This document shows, piece by piece, positions 1 to 8,701 of a stretch of DNA of 64,000 nucleotides. Position 1 is the first letter of the stretch; each line of letters opens with the position of its first letter. The translations under genes were made by a program, and so were the position numbers. The DNA lies in the NCBI GenBank assembly GCA_020632755.1, contig JACKEY010000016.1:1-64000 (forward strand), given 5' to 3'. The notes below the pieces were generated by a model that made no database searches, had not been told where the DNA came from, and was given only the letters and a program-made list of their open reading frames with translations. This DNA comes from Alphaproteobacteria bacterium (GTDB lineage Bacteria > Myxococcota_A > UBA796 > UBA2385).

Positions 1-303
1 GGACAGCCGTCGTCGTCCTGGTAGCCGTTGGGGTTCTCGGGCTCGTTGATGCAGCGGTCGGCGATGTCGAGGATGCCGTCCTTGTCGTTGTCCGGTTCCG
101 GACAGCCGTCGTCGTCCTGCCAGCCGTCGTCGTCCTCGGCGTCGTTGGGGCAGCGATCCTCGGCGTCGAGCAGCCCGTCCTTGTCGTTGTCGAGCTCCGG
201 GCAGCCGTCCTCGTCCTTCCACTGGTCGAGGTCCTCGGGCTCGCGCACGCACTGGTCGAGGGCGTCGACCACGCCGTCCTTGTCCCGGTCGCGGCTGTTC
301 GGG
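1..303 (-). repeat. TSP3-type repeat-coding region
   Basis: Tandem copies of a unit of roughly 36 codons encode acidic DNDKDG...CP calcium-binding loops. The CGTCGTCCTG and CCGTCCTTGTCGTTGTC words recur. This is coding repetition inside the OmpA-like gene, not intergenic repeat DNA, and continues past the window edge. Confidence 0.7.
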
Positions 304-1241
304 TCGAAGGAGGGCGCCACCGTGACGCCGCCCACGACGCGCCAGTCGGGCGCGCCCACGCCCGGCAGCACGCCCGCGCCGCCGCCCGCGGAGAGCGAGG
401 CGTAGCGCCCCAGGTGGAACTTGAGCCCACCGAGCACCTCGGCCGGATGCTGCGCGGTCTGCGTGCCGCTGACCGTCCCGTGGAACTCGCCGGTGAGCTC
501 GAAGACGTCGACGGGGTGGAAGCCGACCGCAGCGCCATAGACGAACTCGTTGTCCAGGACGGTGTCGCGGATGTCCGCCGGGTCGCGCACCAGGTAGCCG
601 CCGTGCAGGGCGCCGCGGATCGTGTACTCGCGGGCGTGGATGCTGCCGTTGCTGACCTCGAAGACCAGGCCCGGCTGCACGCTCACGCCTTCCTCCCCCA
701 GGAAGGAGCCACCGTTGCCGGTCGGCAGGCCCACCGGGGCCACCACGGCGAGCCCGACGGGCAGCCGATCCCGGTCGAGGACGGCGAGCTTCGGGTGCAG
801 CCGCAGGTCGCCGATGCCCGACGAGATGAGGTCCGCTGGAGGCTGCAGCGGGTTGTCGAGGGAGTTGAGGTCGTAGCCGTCCTGGAACAACACCAGCGGC
901 ATGTCGACGACGAAGGAGAAGAAGCGCGACAGGCCCATGCCGACCTGCACGTTGCCCATGAAGCGGTCGTCGATGACGCCGTCGCCGTCGTCTCCGGTCA
1001 CGGTCACGCCGGCCGGTGGCAGCCGCGCACCGTCGACCTGCATCAGGACCGGGTCGTTCTCGTAGCTGCCCCACAGCGAGGCCCCGACCTGCAGGTGCCC
1101 GAGCGTCGCGGCGCCCGGCACGTGCAGGTAGCCGTAGGCATCCGGGTGCGGCCGGAACAGCTCGATGTCCACGGTCGTGTCCGCGGACTGCGCCCAGGCG
1201 GCGGACGACATCAAGGCGCAGGCGAAGGCGACGGGGGTCAT
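1..1241 (-). CDS. OmpA-like outer-membrane protein with thrombospondin type 3 repeats (3' end beyond window)
   Basis: The ATG at 1241 is preceded in frame by a TAG six bases upstream, which fixes the start. A Sec signal ending near AWAQ is followed by about 300 residues that look like an outer-membrane beta-barrel. Asp-rich calcium-binding repeats of the type DxDxDGxxDxxDxC...DDDGCP then run off the left edge. In the OmpA family such TSP3 repeats usually link the barrel to a peptidoglycan-binding OmpA domain; that domain would lie outside the window and is not seen. The likely role is outer-membrane anchoring or structure. The gene follows the six-repeat lipoprotein in the same direction, 49 bases downstream of it, and may share its transcript. 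Confidence 0.75.
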   Translation of the reverse strand, partial: MTPVAFACALMSSAAWAQSADTTVDIELFRPHPDAYGYLHVPGAATLGHLQVGASLWGSYENDPVLMQVDGARLPPAGVTVTGDDGDGVIDDRFMGNVQVGMGLSRFFSFVVDMPLVLFQDGYDLNSLDNPLQPPADLISSGIGDLRLHPKLAVLDRDRLPVGLAVVAPVGLPTGNGGSFLGEEGVSVQPGLVFEVSNGSIHAREYTIRGALHGGYLVRDPADIRDTVLDNEFVYGAAVGFHPVDVFELTGEFHGTVSGTQTAQHPAEVLGGLKFHLGRYASLSAGGGAGVLPGVGAPDWRVVGGVTVAPSFDPNSRDRDKDGVVDALDQCVREPEDLDQWKDEDGCPELDNDKDGLLDAEDRCPNDAEDDDGWQDDDGCPEPDNDKDGILDIADRCINEPENPNGYQDDDGC

Positions 1242-1290
1242 GGACTACTGCTCGGAGTCGGGCGTGGCGCGAACGCCGCGGATCAGCCTA

Positions 1291-3816
1291 TCACCCACCG
1301 GCGGGCGCACTGGCCGCGGTGGCCGCGACGATGGTGATGTCCACCCCGTCGATGTCCGAGTCGCCGATGGTCAGCGGGTTGCCTGCATACCGCCCCGCGG
1401 GATCGGTGGCCGTGGGGCCGTCGCTGTCGACGTCGACGAAGGCCTCGAACTCCAGCGAGCCGACCGACACCGGTACCTCGACCGACCACGGCCCGGGCTC
1501 CAGGCGCAGCTTGCCAGCGATCTTGCGGCCCCCGGGGGACGCCGCGTCCACCTGGAAGATGTCGAGATCGACCCGGCCATCGCCCTCCCAGGTCAAGGTC
1601 CCGGAGACGGTGACGCGATCCCCCTCGACCCCCGAGAACGGGGTTGCGCCGCCGCCCGCGGCCGGGGCCGCGTTCGCCGAGGCCGGCGCCGCACCAGCGG
1701 CCGCCGCCTGGGCGCGACCGCCTTCGACCAGCTCCAGGCTCACGGACTGGTCGGTCCGCGCGATGGTCAGGGACTTGCGGGCATAGGGGTCGTCGTCGTC
1801 GGGACCGTTGGTGTCGGGGTCCTGGAAGGCCTCGAGCTCGACGCTGCCGAGGTCGACGGGGACCGAGAACTCGAAGGCCCCGGGCTTGTCGAGCTGGACC
1901 TTGCCTTCCATGCGCATGCCGCCGGGCGCGTCCGCGTCGGGAACCCGGACGTCGATGGACACCCGCCCGGGCGCGGCGGCGGCCACGGTGCCGACGACCT
2001 TGACCATGTCGCCTTCGTAGTCCTGGAAGGGCGGTCCGGTCGGCCCCGCTGGCGGCCCGCCGGCGGCCCGGCCCGGCGCCGTGGGGTCGGCGGCGCCAGC
2101 CCCGGTGGACTCCAGCGCCAGCAGGAGCCCCTCGATGTCCGAGCCCCCCACCACGAGCTCCTGCCGGGCGATGGGGTCGACCTCGGTCGGGCCGTCCACG
2201 TCGCGATCCTGGTAGGCCTCGATGGCGATCTTGCCCGCGCCCTTGGGCACGCGCAGCACGAAGGCCCCGGGGGTCAGCAGGACGAACTTGCCCTGGTTGC
2301 GCAGCTCGGTCTGGCCTTCGACCTGGACCCAGACGTCCACGTCGACCGGCGCGTCGGACTCGGCCTGGACGGCGCCCCGCAGGTAGACATGCGGGCCTGC
2401 CGTGGTCGAGAAGGGACCGACGCCGTCGGGGTTCACGGGGGTTCCGATGCGGTCGAGATCGACCGTGCCCGCGGCACCTGCCGACGCCTCGGTGTGAGGG
2501 ACCTCGACGTGCTGCTCGCCGGTGCCCCGAGCGCCCGGGACCAGCACCAGCCTCACCCCGTCGACATCGGAAGCGCCCACGTCCACCCGGGCCTGCCCCC
2601 ACGGATCCTTGGCGTCCGGCCCGTCGTGTCCCGCATCCTGGAAGCCCTCCAGCCGCAGCTCGCCGAGCTTCGCGGGCACCTTGATCTCGAAGCTCCCGGC
2701 CGATCCGAGCAGCACCTTGCCCAGCGCCTCGACGCCCCCTTCGGCCGAGGCGTCGGGCCGGCGCAGGTCCAGGTCGATCGAGCCCGTGTGATCCGACACG
2801 ACCTCGCCGCGCACCATGACGGTGGCCCCATCGAAGCTGTCGAAGGGCCCGGGGCTCTGCACGACCCGCTCGCCGCCGGCTGCGCCTTCGGCGGCGTCTT
2901 CGTGGACCGCCTCGACGTGCTCGGGCGCATCGCCGCCTCCACCGGGAGCCCCCTCGGCCGCGGTGGCGCCGGCCAGCTCGACGACGATGCCGTCGATGTC
3001 GAGCTCCCCGACCGCCAGCGACACGGTCAGCTGGGGGTCGCCCGGGGTGGACCCGTCCACCGCCATGTCCTGCAGCGCGACGAGTTCGACGTCCCCGGCG
3101 GCGGAGGGCACGCTCAGGGCGAAGGCGCCGACCGGAGCCAGCAGCGTGTCGTCGCTGCGCCCGTCGGGCAGGCGCACGATCACGTCGACCGGGACCTCGC
3201 CCGACGCGCTGAGGGTGCCGCGGAGGGTGACGGTGGGGCCGGTCTCGTCGGCGAACAGGACCTTGTCGGGGGTCGGGACACGAGCGAGGGCTTCGGCCGT
3301 GGCGACCGGTGCGCCGCCTGCGCCGTGGGGCACCTCGACGTGATCGGGCCCCCCCGCGCCGCCGCCGCCGGGCGTCGCGCCGAGCGCGTTCTTGGCTTCG
3401 TCGAAGCCCCCGACCACCAGCTCGATGCCGACGCCGCTGACGTCGGCTTCGCCGATGGTGAGCACCACGTGCCCGAACGGGTCGGCCGCGTCGGGTCCGT
3501 CCGACTCGAGGTCCTGGAAGGCCGTGAGCAGCAGCTTGCCGACGCCGGCCGTCACGTCCACGGAGAAGTCGCCGGGCGCGTCCACGGTCTCCTTGCCCAG
3601 CCGCGCCAGGCCCCCCGGCGCCTCGGGGTCGGCGATGGCGTAGTCGATGTAGATCGGCGCGTCGTCCTGGGCCGTCAGCGTGCCGCTGATGGTGATCGAC
3701 GGGCCGCCCTTGGCGACGAAGCGCTCGTCGAGCTCGACGGCGTCGCCCGTGCTCCGCTCCAGGCAGCCACCGAGCAGCAGCAGCCCGACCCCAGGGATGG
3801 CGAAGGAGGGCCTCAC
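1291..3816 (-). CDS. Lipoprotein made of six tandem copies of an unrecognised Asp-rich beta domain
   Basis: The GTG at 3816 overlaps the upstream stop as GTGA. It gives 841 residues with a lipoprotein signal whose lipobox LLGGC has Cys18. The rest is about six repeats of 85-115 residues. Each copy has a G(T/E/A)(L/V) strand, a PGxFxxxVP motif, an (E/A)(A/G)(F/Y)QD motif and a DxDGPxxxDP acidic loop (usually followed by a LxxGxxDI(D/E)G strand). Linkers are Ala/Gly/Pro-rich. I do not recognise a family. The acidic loop resembles calcium sites and the repeats look like small beta-sandwiches, so an extracellular structural or adhesive role is possible. The same domain occurs once in the lipoprotein at 43999-44628. 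Confidence 0.85.
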   Translation of the reverse strand: MRPSFAIPGVGLLLLGGCLERSTGDAVELDERFVAKGGPSITISGTLTAQDDAPIYIDYAIADPEAPGGLARLGKETVDAPGDFSVDVTAGVGKLLLTAFQDLESDGPDAADPFGHVVLTIGEADVSGVGIELVVGGFDEAKNALGATPGGGGAGGPDHVEVPHGAGGAPVATAEALARVPTPDKVLFADETGPTVTLRGTLSASGEVPVDVIVRLPDGRSDDTLLAPVGAFALSVPSAAGDVELVALQDMAVDGSTPGDPQLTVSLAVGELDIDGIVVELAGATAAEGAPGGGGDAPEHVEAVHEDAAEGAAGGERVVQSPGPFDSFDGATVMVRGEVVSDHTGSIDLDLRRPDASAEGGVEALGKVLLGSAGSFEIKVPAKLGELRLEGFQDAGHDGPDAKDPWGQARVDVGASDVDGVRLVLVPGARGTGEQHVEVPHTEASAGAAGTVDLDRIGTPVNPDGVGPFSTTAGPHVYLRGAVQAESDAPVDVDVWVQVEGQTELRNQGKFVLLTPGAFVLRVPKGAGKIAIEAYQDRDVDGPTEVDPIARQELVVGGSDIEGLLLALESTGAGAADPTAPGRAAGGPPAGPTGPPFQDYEGDMVKVVGTVAAAAPGRVSIDVRVPDADAPGGMRMEGKVQLDKPGAFEFSVPVDLGSVELEAFQDPDTNGPDDDDPYARKSLTIARTDQSVSLELVEGGRAQAAAAGAAPASANAAPAAGGGATPFSGVEGDRVTVSGTLTWEGDGRVDLDIFQVDAASPGGRKIAGKLRLEPGPWSVEVPVSVGSLEFEAFVDVDSDGPTATDPAGRYAGNPLTIGDSDIDGVDITIVAATAASAPAGG

Positions 3817-4757
3817 CCGCCGCGCTCCGCGAGCACCTGCCGGTACCAGGCCACGGTCTGGTCCAGGCCGTCGGCCAGCGACGTCGGCGCCGTCCAGCCG
3901 AGCTCGGTGGTCATGCGGCTGACGTCCAGGCACTTGCGCGGCTGGCCGTCGGGCTTGGTGGTGTCGAAGCGGATGGTTCCCCCGTAGCCACAGGCGCGCG
4001 CGATCTCGTGGGCCAGCTCGGACACCGTCACCTCGACGCCGGTGCCCACGTTGATCGCGCCGACGTCCACCCCGTCGGCGGCGGCCTCGGCGCAGCGCAG
4101 CACGCCATCGGCTGCGTCTTCGACGTACATGTGCTCGCGGGTGGCCCGGCCGGTGCCCCACACCCACAGCTCTTCGGGGGCGGCGAGGGTGCGCTGCATC
4201 AGCGCCGCGACGACATGGGCCCGCTCGGGCTCGATGTGGTCGCCGGGACCGTAGAGGTTGGCGAGCATCGGGAAGGCGCAGCGCATGCCGTGCTGCTGCT
4301 GGTAGGCCTCGCCCAGCGACATCATCAAGCGCTTGGTCTGGGCGTAGGTGTCGTTCGTCGGCTCGGGCCGTCCGTCCCAGACCTCGGACTCGGGGAAGGG
4401 GATGGTCGCCGGAATGCGCGGATAGGCGCAGGCCGACCCGGCGCCCACGAACACCCGGGCGCCCGCGCGCCAGGCGGCGTCCATGGCGTGCACGTTGATG
4501 AGCGCGTTGTCGCGCCCGCTCTCGACGGGGTGCTCGCGCATCCAGCCGATGCCGCCTCCCTGGACCGCACAGTGGATCACCACCTGCGGCCGCACCCTCG
4601 CGAACAGCGCCTCCGTCGCCGCCCGATCGGTCAGATCGGCCTCGGCCGAGCCCACCGCGAAAGGCTGCGCACCGCGCCGGCGCAGGGCCGCCACCACGTG
4701 CCCACCCAAGAAGCCGCGGCCTCCGGTGACCAGGGTGACGACGCCAGACCAGTCCAT
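3813..4757 (-). CDS. GDP-L-fucose synthase-like NAD(P)-dependent epimerase/reductase
   Basis: This 314-residue short-chain dehydrogenase has an N-terminal TGGRGFLG nucleotide-binding loop and a YxxxK pair (YAQTK). It also carries GDP-fucose-synthase marks: a Ser-Ala-Cys-Ala-Tyr-Pro segment matching the family's S-S-C-x-Y-P, NLYGPGD, an AHVVAAL stretch aligned with the catalytic-His region, and a C-terminal KPDGQPRKCLDVSR block. Known relatives (Fcl, ColC) epimerise and reduce GDP-4-keto-6-deoxymannose derivatives. With the ColD-like dehydratase three genes away, a ColC-like role in making a 3,6-dideoxy sugar is a reasonable inference. It starts 10 bases after the upstream epimerase and its stop overlaps the next start as GTGA. 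Confidence 0.85.
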   Translation of the reverse strand: MDWSGVVTLVTGGRGFLGGHVVAALRRRGAQPFAVGSAEADLTDRAATEALFARVRPQVVIHCAVQGGGIGWMREHPVESGRDNALINVHAMDAAWRAGARVFVGAGSACAYPRIPATIPFPESEVWDGRPEPTNDTYAQTKRLMMSLGEAYQQQHGMRCAFPMLANLYGPGDHIEPERAHVVAALMQRTLAAPEELWVWGTGRATREHMYVEDAADGVLRCAEAAADGVDVGAINVGTGVEVTVSELAHEIARACGYGGTIRFDTTKPDGQPRKCLDVSRMTTELGWTAPTSLADGLDQTVAWYRQVLAERGG

Positions 4758-4767
4758 GCGCGAGGCC

Positions 4768-5694
4768 TCAGACGTTGCTGTAGGGGTTGCGGATGCGCAG
4801 GTAGCGGAGGGCCCCGATGACTTCGTCCAGGCCGCGGTCGATGTCGACCGAGATCTCGAAGCCCTCGGACCGCACCCGCTCGTAGCTGACCTCGTAGTCG
4901 CGCTTGTCGTCGTCGGTGCCGATCTCGGCGAAGTGCGCCAGGAAGTCCGTCCGGTGCTTGATGAGGTTGACGATGTCTTCCTTCGTGTAGTTCATCGAGT
5001 CGTGACCGACGTTGTAGACGCTGTGGTGCAGCCGGCCGAAGTCCTCGGTCATGAACTGGATGGCGCGGGCGATGTCCTGGATGTGGATGAAGGTCCGCCG
5101 GAAGTGCTTCTCGTAGATGACCAGGAAGCGGTTGTGGATCGCCTGGTAGGCGAAGTCGTTGATCATCAGGTCCAGGCGGATGCGTGGCGCGATGCCGAAG
5201 GCCGTCGCGAACCGCAGGCTGACGGTCTTGGGCCGCTCCAGGAACAGGTACTCGGCCTTGGTCTTGGTCTCGCCGTAGAGCGACAGCGGGTTCAGCGGCG
5301 TGTCTTCGGTGCAGATCCCGACGACCTCGCCGTAGTTGCTGCCGGTGCTGGCGTAGACGATGTGGGCGTCCGGCGGCGTCAGATCGGCCACGTAGCGGGC
5401 GCCGTCGAGGTTCACCTCGACCGCGCGCTTCGGCATCTTCTTGCAGAGCGGGTACCCGACCAGGGCCGCGAGGTGAACGACGGCGTCTGCGTCCTTGAGG
5501 TGCGGAGCCAGCGCCTTCGGGTCCGTCACGTCGACTTCGGCAAAGCTGAAGTTCTTGTGGATGAACAACGGGATGATCGCGTGCGCGCCGAACATCAGGT
5601 TGTCGAGGACGTGCACCTCGTGACCGGCGGCCAGGAGGTTGGGGACGAGGATGCTGCCGATGTAGCCAGCACCTCCGGTGACGACGATGCGCAT
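4768..5694 (-). CDS. NAD-dependent sugar epimerase/dehydratase (extended SDR)
   Basis: A 308-residue protein begins MRIVVTGGAGYIGS, the Rossmann dinucleotide-binding loop of extended SDRs. It has the catalytic Ser/Thr region (YASTGSNYG) and the YxxxK pair as YGETK. Such enzymes act on nucleotide sugars in the cytoplasm. The C-terminal half differs from GalE and RmlB patterns I know, so the substrate is unassigned. The position between a ColD-like dehydratase and a GDP-fucose-synthase-like gene argues for the same nucleotide-sugar pathway. The reading frame is intact and codon use matches neighbours. Confidence 0.85.
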   Translation of the reverse strand: MRIVVTGGAGYIGSILVPNLLAAGHEVHVLDNLMFGAHAIIPLFIHKNFSFAEVDVTDPKALAPHLKDADAVVHLAALVGYPLCKKMPKRAVEVNLDGARYVADLTPPDAHIVYASTGSNYGEVVGICTEDTPLNPLSLYGETKTKAEYLFLERPKTVSLRFATAFGIAPRIRLDLMINDFAYQAIHNRFLVIYEKHFRRTFIHIQDIARAIQFMTEDFGRLHHSVYNVGHDSMNYTKEDIVNLIKHRTDFLAHFAEIGTDDDKRDYEVSYERVRSEGFEISVDIDRGLDEVIGALRYLRIRNPYSNV

Positions 5695-5758
5695 GGGGAC
5701 TTCCTCGAGGCTTCGAAGCGGGGAGAAGTCCGCGGAGACTACCTCAAAGCGCTCGTCC

Positions 5759-6967
5759 TCACCCGGCGAAGGCGTCGCGGAGGGCGGCCTCGAGCAGCTG
5801 TCCCTGCGCGTCGCCGAAGGCGTGGCTGTTGCCCACGAAGAAGCCCCGCTCGTGCACGGCGTCGGCCACCGTCAGGTCGCCTTCGACGCGCGCCCGGGGG
5901 ACGTGCGCGAAGGCCGGCTGCCGCACCAGGTTGCCGCCGCTGATGGCGCGGGTCTGGACACCGCGGGCTTCCAGCCGCTCGCACAGCTGCGCGCGGGTCA
6001 GCGGGCTGGACGCGTCCAGCAACATCGACAGGCCGAAGCTCGCGTGCTCGGTGCCCGGGGCTTCTGGGAAGGTCCGCAGCGGCAGGCCCAGGGCGTCGAC
6101 GCGGTCGCACCAGTCCTGGTGGTTTCGGCGGCGGATGGCCACGGCCGAGTCCAGGCGAGGGATCTGGTGGATGCCGAAGGCACCGGCGATCTCGGTCGGC
6201 CGGACGTTGAAGCCCGCCGACGCGAACAAGAAGCGCGGGTCGATCTCCGGGTGCGCCTGCTCCCACCAGGCCCGATCGCTGCGCTCGCGCACCCAGCCGT
6301 GGGCGCGCAGGCCCCGGCAGTGGTCCGCGAACTCGTCGTCGTCGGTGACGACGGCGCCGCCTTCGATGGTGGTCAGGTGGTGGCTGAAGAAGAAGCTGAA
6401 CACGCTGGCCAGGCCCCGACCGCCGACCGCACGGCCGTCGATCCGGGCGCCGTGGGCGCCGCAGGCGTCTTCGAGCACCAGGGGACCCGTGGCGCGGGAC
6501 GGCTGGCCGAGCAGGTGGACGGCCAGCACCGGTCGATCCCACTCGCCTTCGACGTTGAGCGTGTCCGGATCGACGTCGACCACGACGGGGGTCAGCCCGG
6601 CCTGGGCGGTGGCGAACAGGTCGGTCGACCAGGCGACGGCCGGCACGATGAGCTCGTCCCCCGGCGCCATGCGGCCGGTCTCGACCACGGCCCGCAGCAT
6701 CACGAGCAGCGCGCTGCTGCCGCTGTTGACCATCACGCAGTGCTTTACGCCCAGGTAGTCGGCCCACGCGCGCTCGAAGGCCTGGACCTTGCGCCCCATG
6801 GTCAGCCAGCCCGACAGCAGGCTGTCGATCGCCTCGGCGACCTCGGCCGCGCCGAAGCCCGGCACGGCGAGCGGCAGCCGGTCGTCCGGCACCGGCGCGT
6901 AGGGATCGACCTCGAGGTACCGGGCGACGATGTCGTCGATGGCGGCCTGCCGCGGGTCGCTGCTCAC
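5759..6967 (-). CDS. ColD/RfbH-type PLP-dependent nucleotide-sugar 3-dehydratase
   Basis: A 402-residue DegT/DnrJ/EryC1-fold protein starts at GTG 6967, overlapping the upstream stop as GTGA. In ordinary sugar aminotransferases a Lys binding PLP sits in an F..TKN.TTGEGG context. Here the segment reads FFFSHHLTTIEGG, so residue 196 is His in place of that Lys. This substitution is the known mark of the dehydrases ColD (GDP-4-keto-6-deoxymannose 3-dehydratase) and E1/RfbH, and the segment is closest to ColD as I remember it. It therefore probably removes the 3-hydroxyl of a nucleotide sugar in the route to a 3,6-dideoxyhexose such as colitose. The 64 bases before the next gene hold nothing recognisable. 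Confidence 0.82.
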   Translation of the reverse strand: MSSDPRQAAIDDIVARYLEVDPYAPVPDDRLPLAVPGFGAAEVAEAIDSLLSGWLTMGRKVQAFERAWADYLGVKHCVMVNSGSSALLVMLRAVVETGRMAPGDELIVPAVAWSTDLFATAQAGLTPVVVDVDPDTLNVEGEWDRPVLAVHLLGQPSRATGPLVLEDACGAHGARIDGRAVGGRGLASVFSFFFSHHLTTIEGGAVVTDDDEFADHCRGLRAHGWVRERSDRAWWEQAHPEIDPRFLFASAGFNVRPTEIAGAFGIHQIPRLDSAVAIRRRNHQDWCDRVDALGLPLRTFPEAPGTEHASFGLSMLLDASSPLTRAQLCERLEARGVQTRAISGGNLVRQPAFAHVPRARVEGDLTVADAVHERGFFVGNSHAFGDAQGQLLEAALRDAFAG

Positions 6968-7704
6968 CGAGCACCCGCCAGGTACTTGCTGCCGGGCAGC
7001 TCGGTCAGCAGGACCTTGATGTGGTCCTTGCCGACGGGCCACGACAGGGCCTTGCTCTCGCCGCCTGCGCGCTGCGCCTCGATGGTGGCGACTTCGCCGA
7101 TGGGCCAGCGTCGCTTCATGCTGCGGATGCTGATCTGGTACTCGATCGGGAACCGCTTCACCGAGGTGTTCAGCTCGCGCAGGTCGTCGCAGCGCAGCGC
7201 CCGGAAGCCGTTGATGGTGTCGGTGACGTAAGGGCCGTGGTTGAACAGCTTGTTGGCCACCCAGGTCAGCATCTGGTTCACCCGGGCACGGGCGCGGATG
7301 GCGTCCTGCTCTTCGTTCTCGGAGCCGACCGCGAAGCGGCTGGCGATCGCCAGGCGCGCCCCGTTCTTGATGAGGTCGTCGAGCGGCTCGATGTCACCGG
7401 GGTCTTCGTTGCCGTCCGGCGAGTAGAAGACGATGCGCTCGGTGTCCGTCGCATCGACGGCCACCCGGAAGGCCACGCCGCGCCCGGGGATCGGCTGGTC
7501 CAGGATCGGGATGCCCCGCTCGGCCAGGAACTCGCGGGTCCCGTCCGTGCTGCCGCCGTCGACGGCGACGGTGCGCGCGAAGCGGTGCACGGGGATCTCG
7601 TCCCACAGCAGCCGCAGGCCGTCGATCTCGTTGAGCGTGAGCAGGACCAGCGTGCTGTCGCGCACCGCTTCCCCCGACTCGACCTGCGCTTCCAACCCCG
7701 GCAT
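6964..7704 (-). CDS. Family 2 glycosyltransferase (dolichol-phosphate-mannosyltransferase-like)
   Basis: A 246-residue cytoplasmic GT-A protein. The nucleotide-binding region has LLTLNE and DGGSTDGT, and the acidic PDGNEDP motif stands where DPM1-type enzymes carry DADxxxxP. An ASRF motif follows. No membrane segment is obvious, unlike full-length DPM/ArnC enzymes. It lies between the SGNH hydrolase and the ColD-like gene in an apparent operon; its stop overlaps the next start as GTGA. Acceptor and donor cannot be read from sequence. Confidence 0.85.
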   Translation of the reverse strand: MPGLEAQVESGEAVRDSTLVLLTLNEIDGLRLLWDEIPVHRFARTVAVDGGSTDGTREFLAERGIPILDQPIPGRGVAFRVAVDATDTERIVFYSPDGNEDPGDIEPLDDLIKNGARLAIASRFAVGSENEEQDAIRARARVNQMLTWVANKLFNHGPYVTDTINGFRALRCDDLRELNTSVKRFPIEYQISIRSMKRRWPIGEVATIEAQRAGGESKALSWPVGKDHIKVLLTELPGSKYLAGAR

Positions 7705-7705
7705 C

Positions 7706-8701
7706 TCAGTCCTCCGCGGCGAGGAGTCCTTCGCCTTCCAGATACTCGAGCACCCACTTGGCGATCAGGTCGTTGCCACGCGCGTTGGCGTGCCCGCGAT
7801 CCTTCTCGAAGTACAGGCGCTGTTGCTGGCTGGCGCGCTCCATCTCCGGTTGCGGATCGAAGTGTGGCACACCCAGCTCTTCGGCGGCAGCCGCCAGGAT
7901 CGCCCGGTGCGTCGCCGTGTAGCCTTCGCGCTCGAGCGGGTAGCCGAACAGGACCGGCACACCGCCGACGGCGCGCACGTCCTTGACGAGCCGGCGCAGG
8001 TTGTCGGCGAAGTCCTGGGGCGGCACGCGGTAGACGCCGCCGTCGTCGCCGTTGGGGCGTTCCTTCGCGCGCACCTGCACCTCGCCCAGCAGCACGCGGA
8101 GCGCGAGGTAGCTCTTCCAGCGGTAGAGCACGTTCTGCTTCAGGAAGTGCGCGTCGTTCTGCAGGATCGCCTGGCTCTTGTCGCTGTAGGCGGCCTTCCG
8201 GGCGTCCTGGACGACGTACCCGATCATCACGATGTCGGGCGCGTAGTGCGACAGCACCTCGTCCCACAGGCGCAGCCCCTGCTGGCTCGAGTAGCCGGGC
8301 TGCCCGCCGTTGATGACCTCCCAGTCGTCGTGTCCGGCGGCCTTGAGCCGGCTCTCCAGCCGGGCCGGGTAGCTCTCATTGTCGTCGACGCCCCAGCCGT
8401 AGGTGGTCGAGCAGCCGAGCGTCATCACCCGGTGCATGCCCGCGGCCTTCTCGCGGTCGTGGCGCGGCACCCGCAGCCCGTCCGCGTTCGTGCTCACGCG
8501 GAAGGACCCGTTGACTTCCTTGTGGGGGACGACCTCGCCCTCGAGGTTGCCGTCGACCCGCCAGAAGATCGCCTTGTGGGCAAAGCCTTCCTGGTCCACG
8601 GTCGGCGGCCACCCGGTCACGCGGAGCGCCAGCTCCGTCCCGCCGAACACCACGACGAACGGGACGATGCTGAACAGCAGGCGCTTGACGTTGCGGTTCA
8701 C
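7706..8701 (-). CDS. Membrane-anchored SGNH/GDSL hydrolase
   Basis: The GTG at 8701 overlaps the preceding stop (GTGA) and yields 331 residues. An N-terminal hydrophobic segment (about residues 8-25) could anchor it in the inner membrane. The catalytic Ser block is GCSTTYGWG, the Gly block is NGGQPGYSS, and a C-terminal DRGHANARGN supplies the Asp-x-x-His pair. This family removes or transfers acyl groups, and in polysaccharide clusters often acts on O-acetyl decorations. That specific role is inference from the neighbourhood. Confidence 0.82.
   Translation of the reverse strand: MNRNVKRLLFSIVPFVVVFGGTELALRVTGWPPTVDQEGFAHKAIFWRVDGNLEGEVVPHKEVNGSFRVSTNADGLRVPRHDREKAAGMHRVMTLGCSTTYGWGVDDNESYPARLESRLKAAGHDDWEVINGGQPGYSSQQGLRLWDEVLSHYAPDIVMIGYVVQDARKAAYSDKSQAILQNDAHFLKQNVLYRWKSYLALRVLLGEVQVRAKERPNGDDGGVYRVPPQDFADNLRRLVKDVRAVGGVPVLFGYPLEREGYTATHRAILAAAAEELGVPHFDPQPEMERASQQQRLYFEKDRGHANARGNDLIAKWVLEYLEGEGLLAAED

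Noticed and set aside
1165..3987. Plus-strand open frame of 940 codons
   Set aside because: Exact antisense of the six-repeat lipoprotein, which has a signal, lipobox and coherent repeats.
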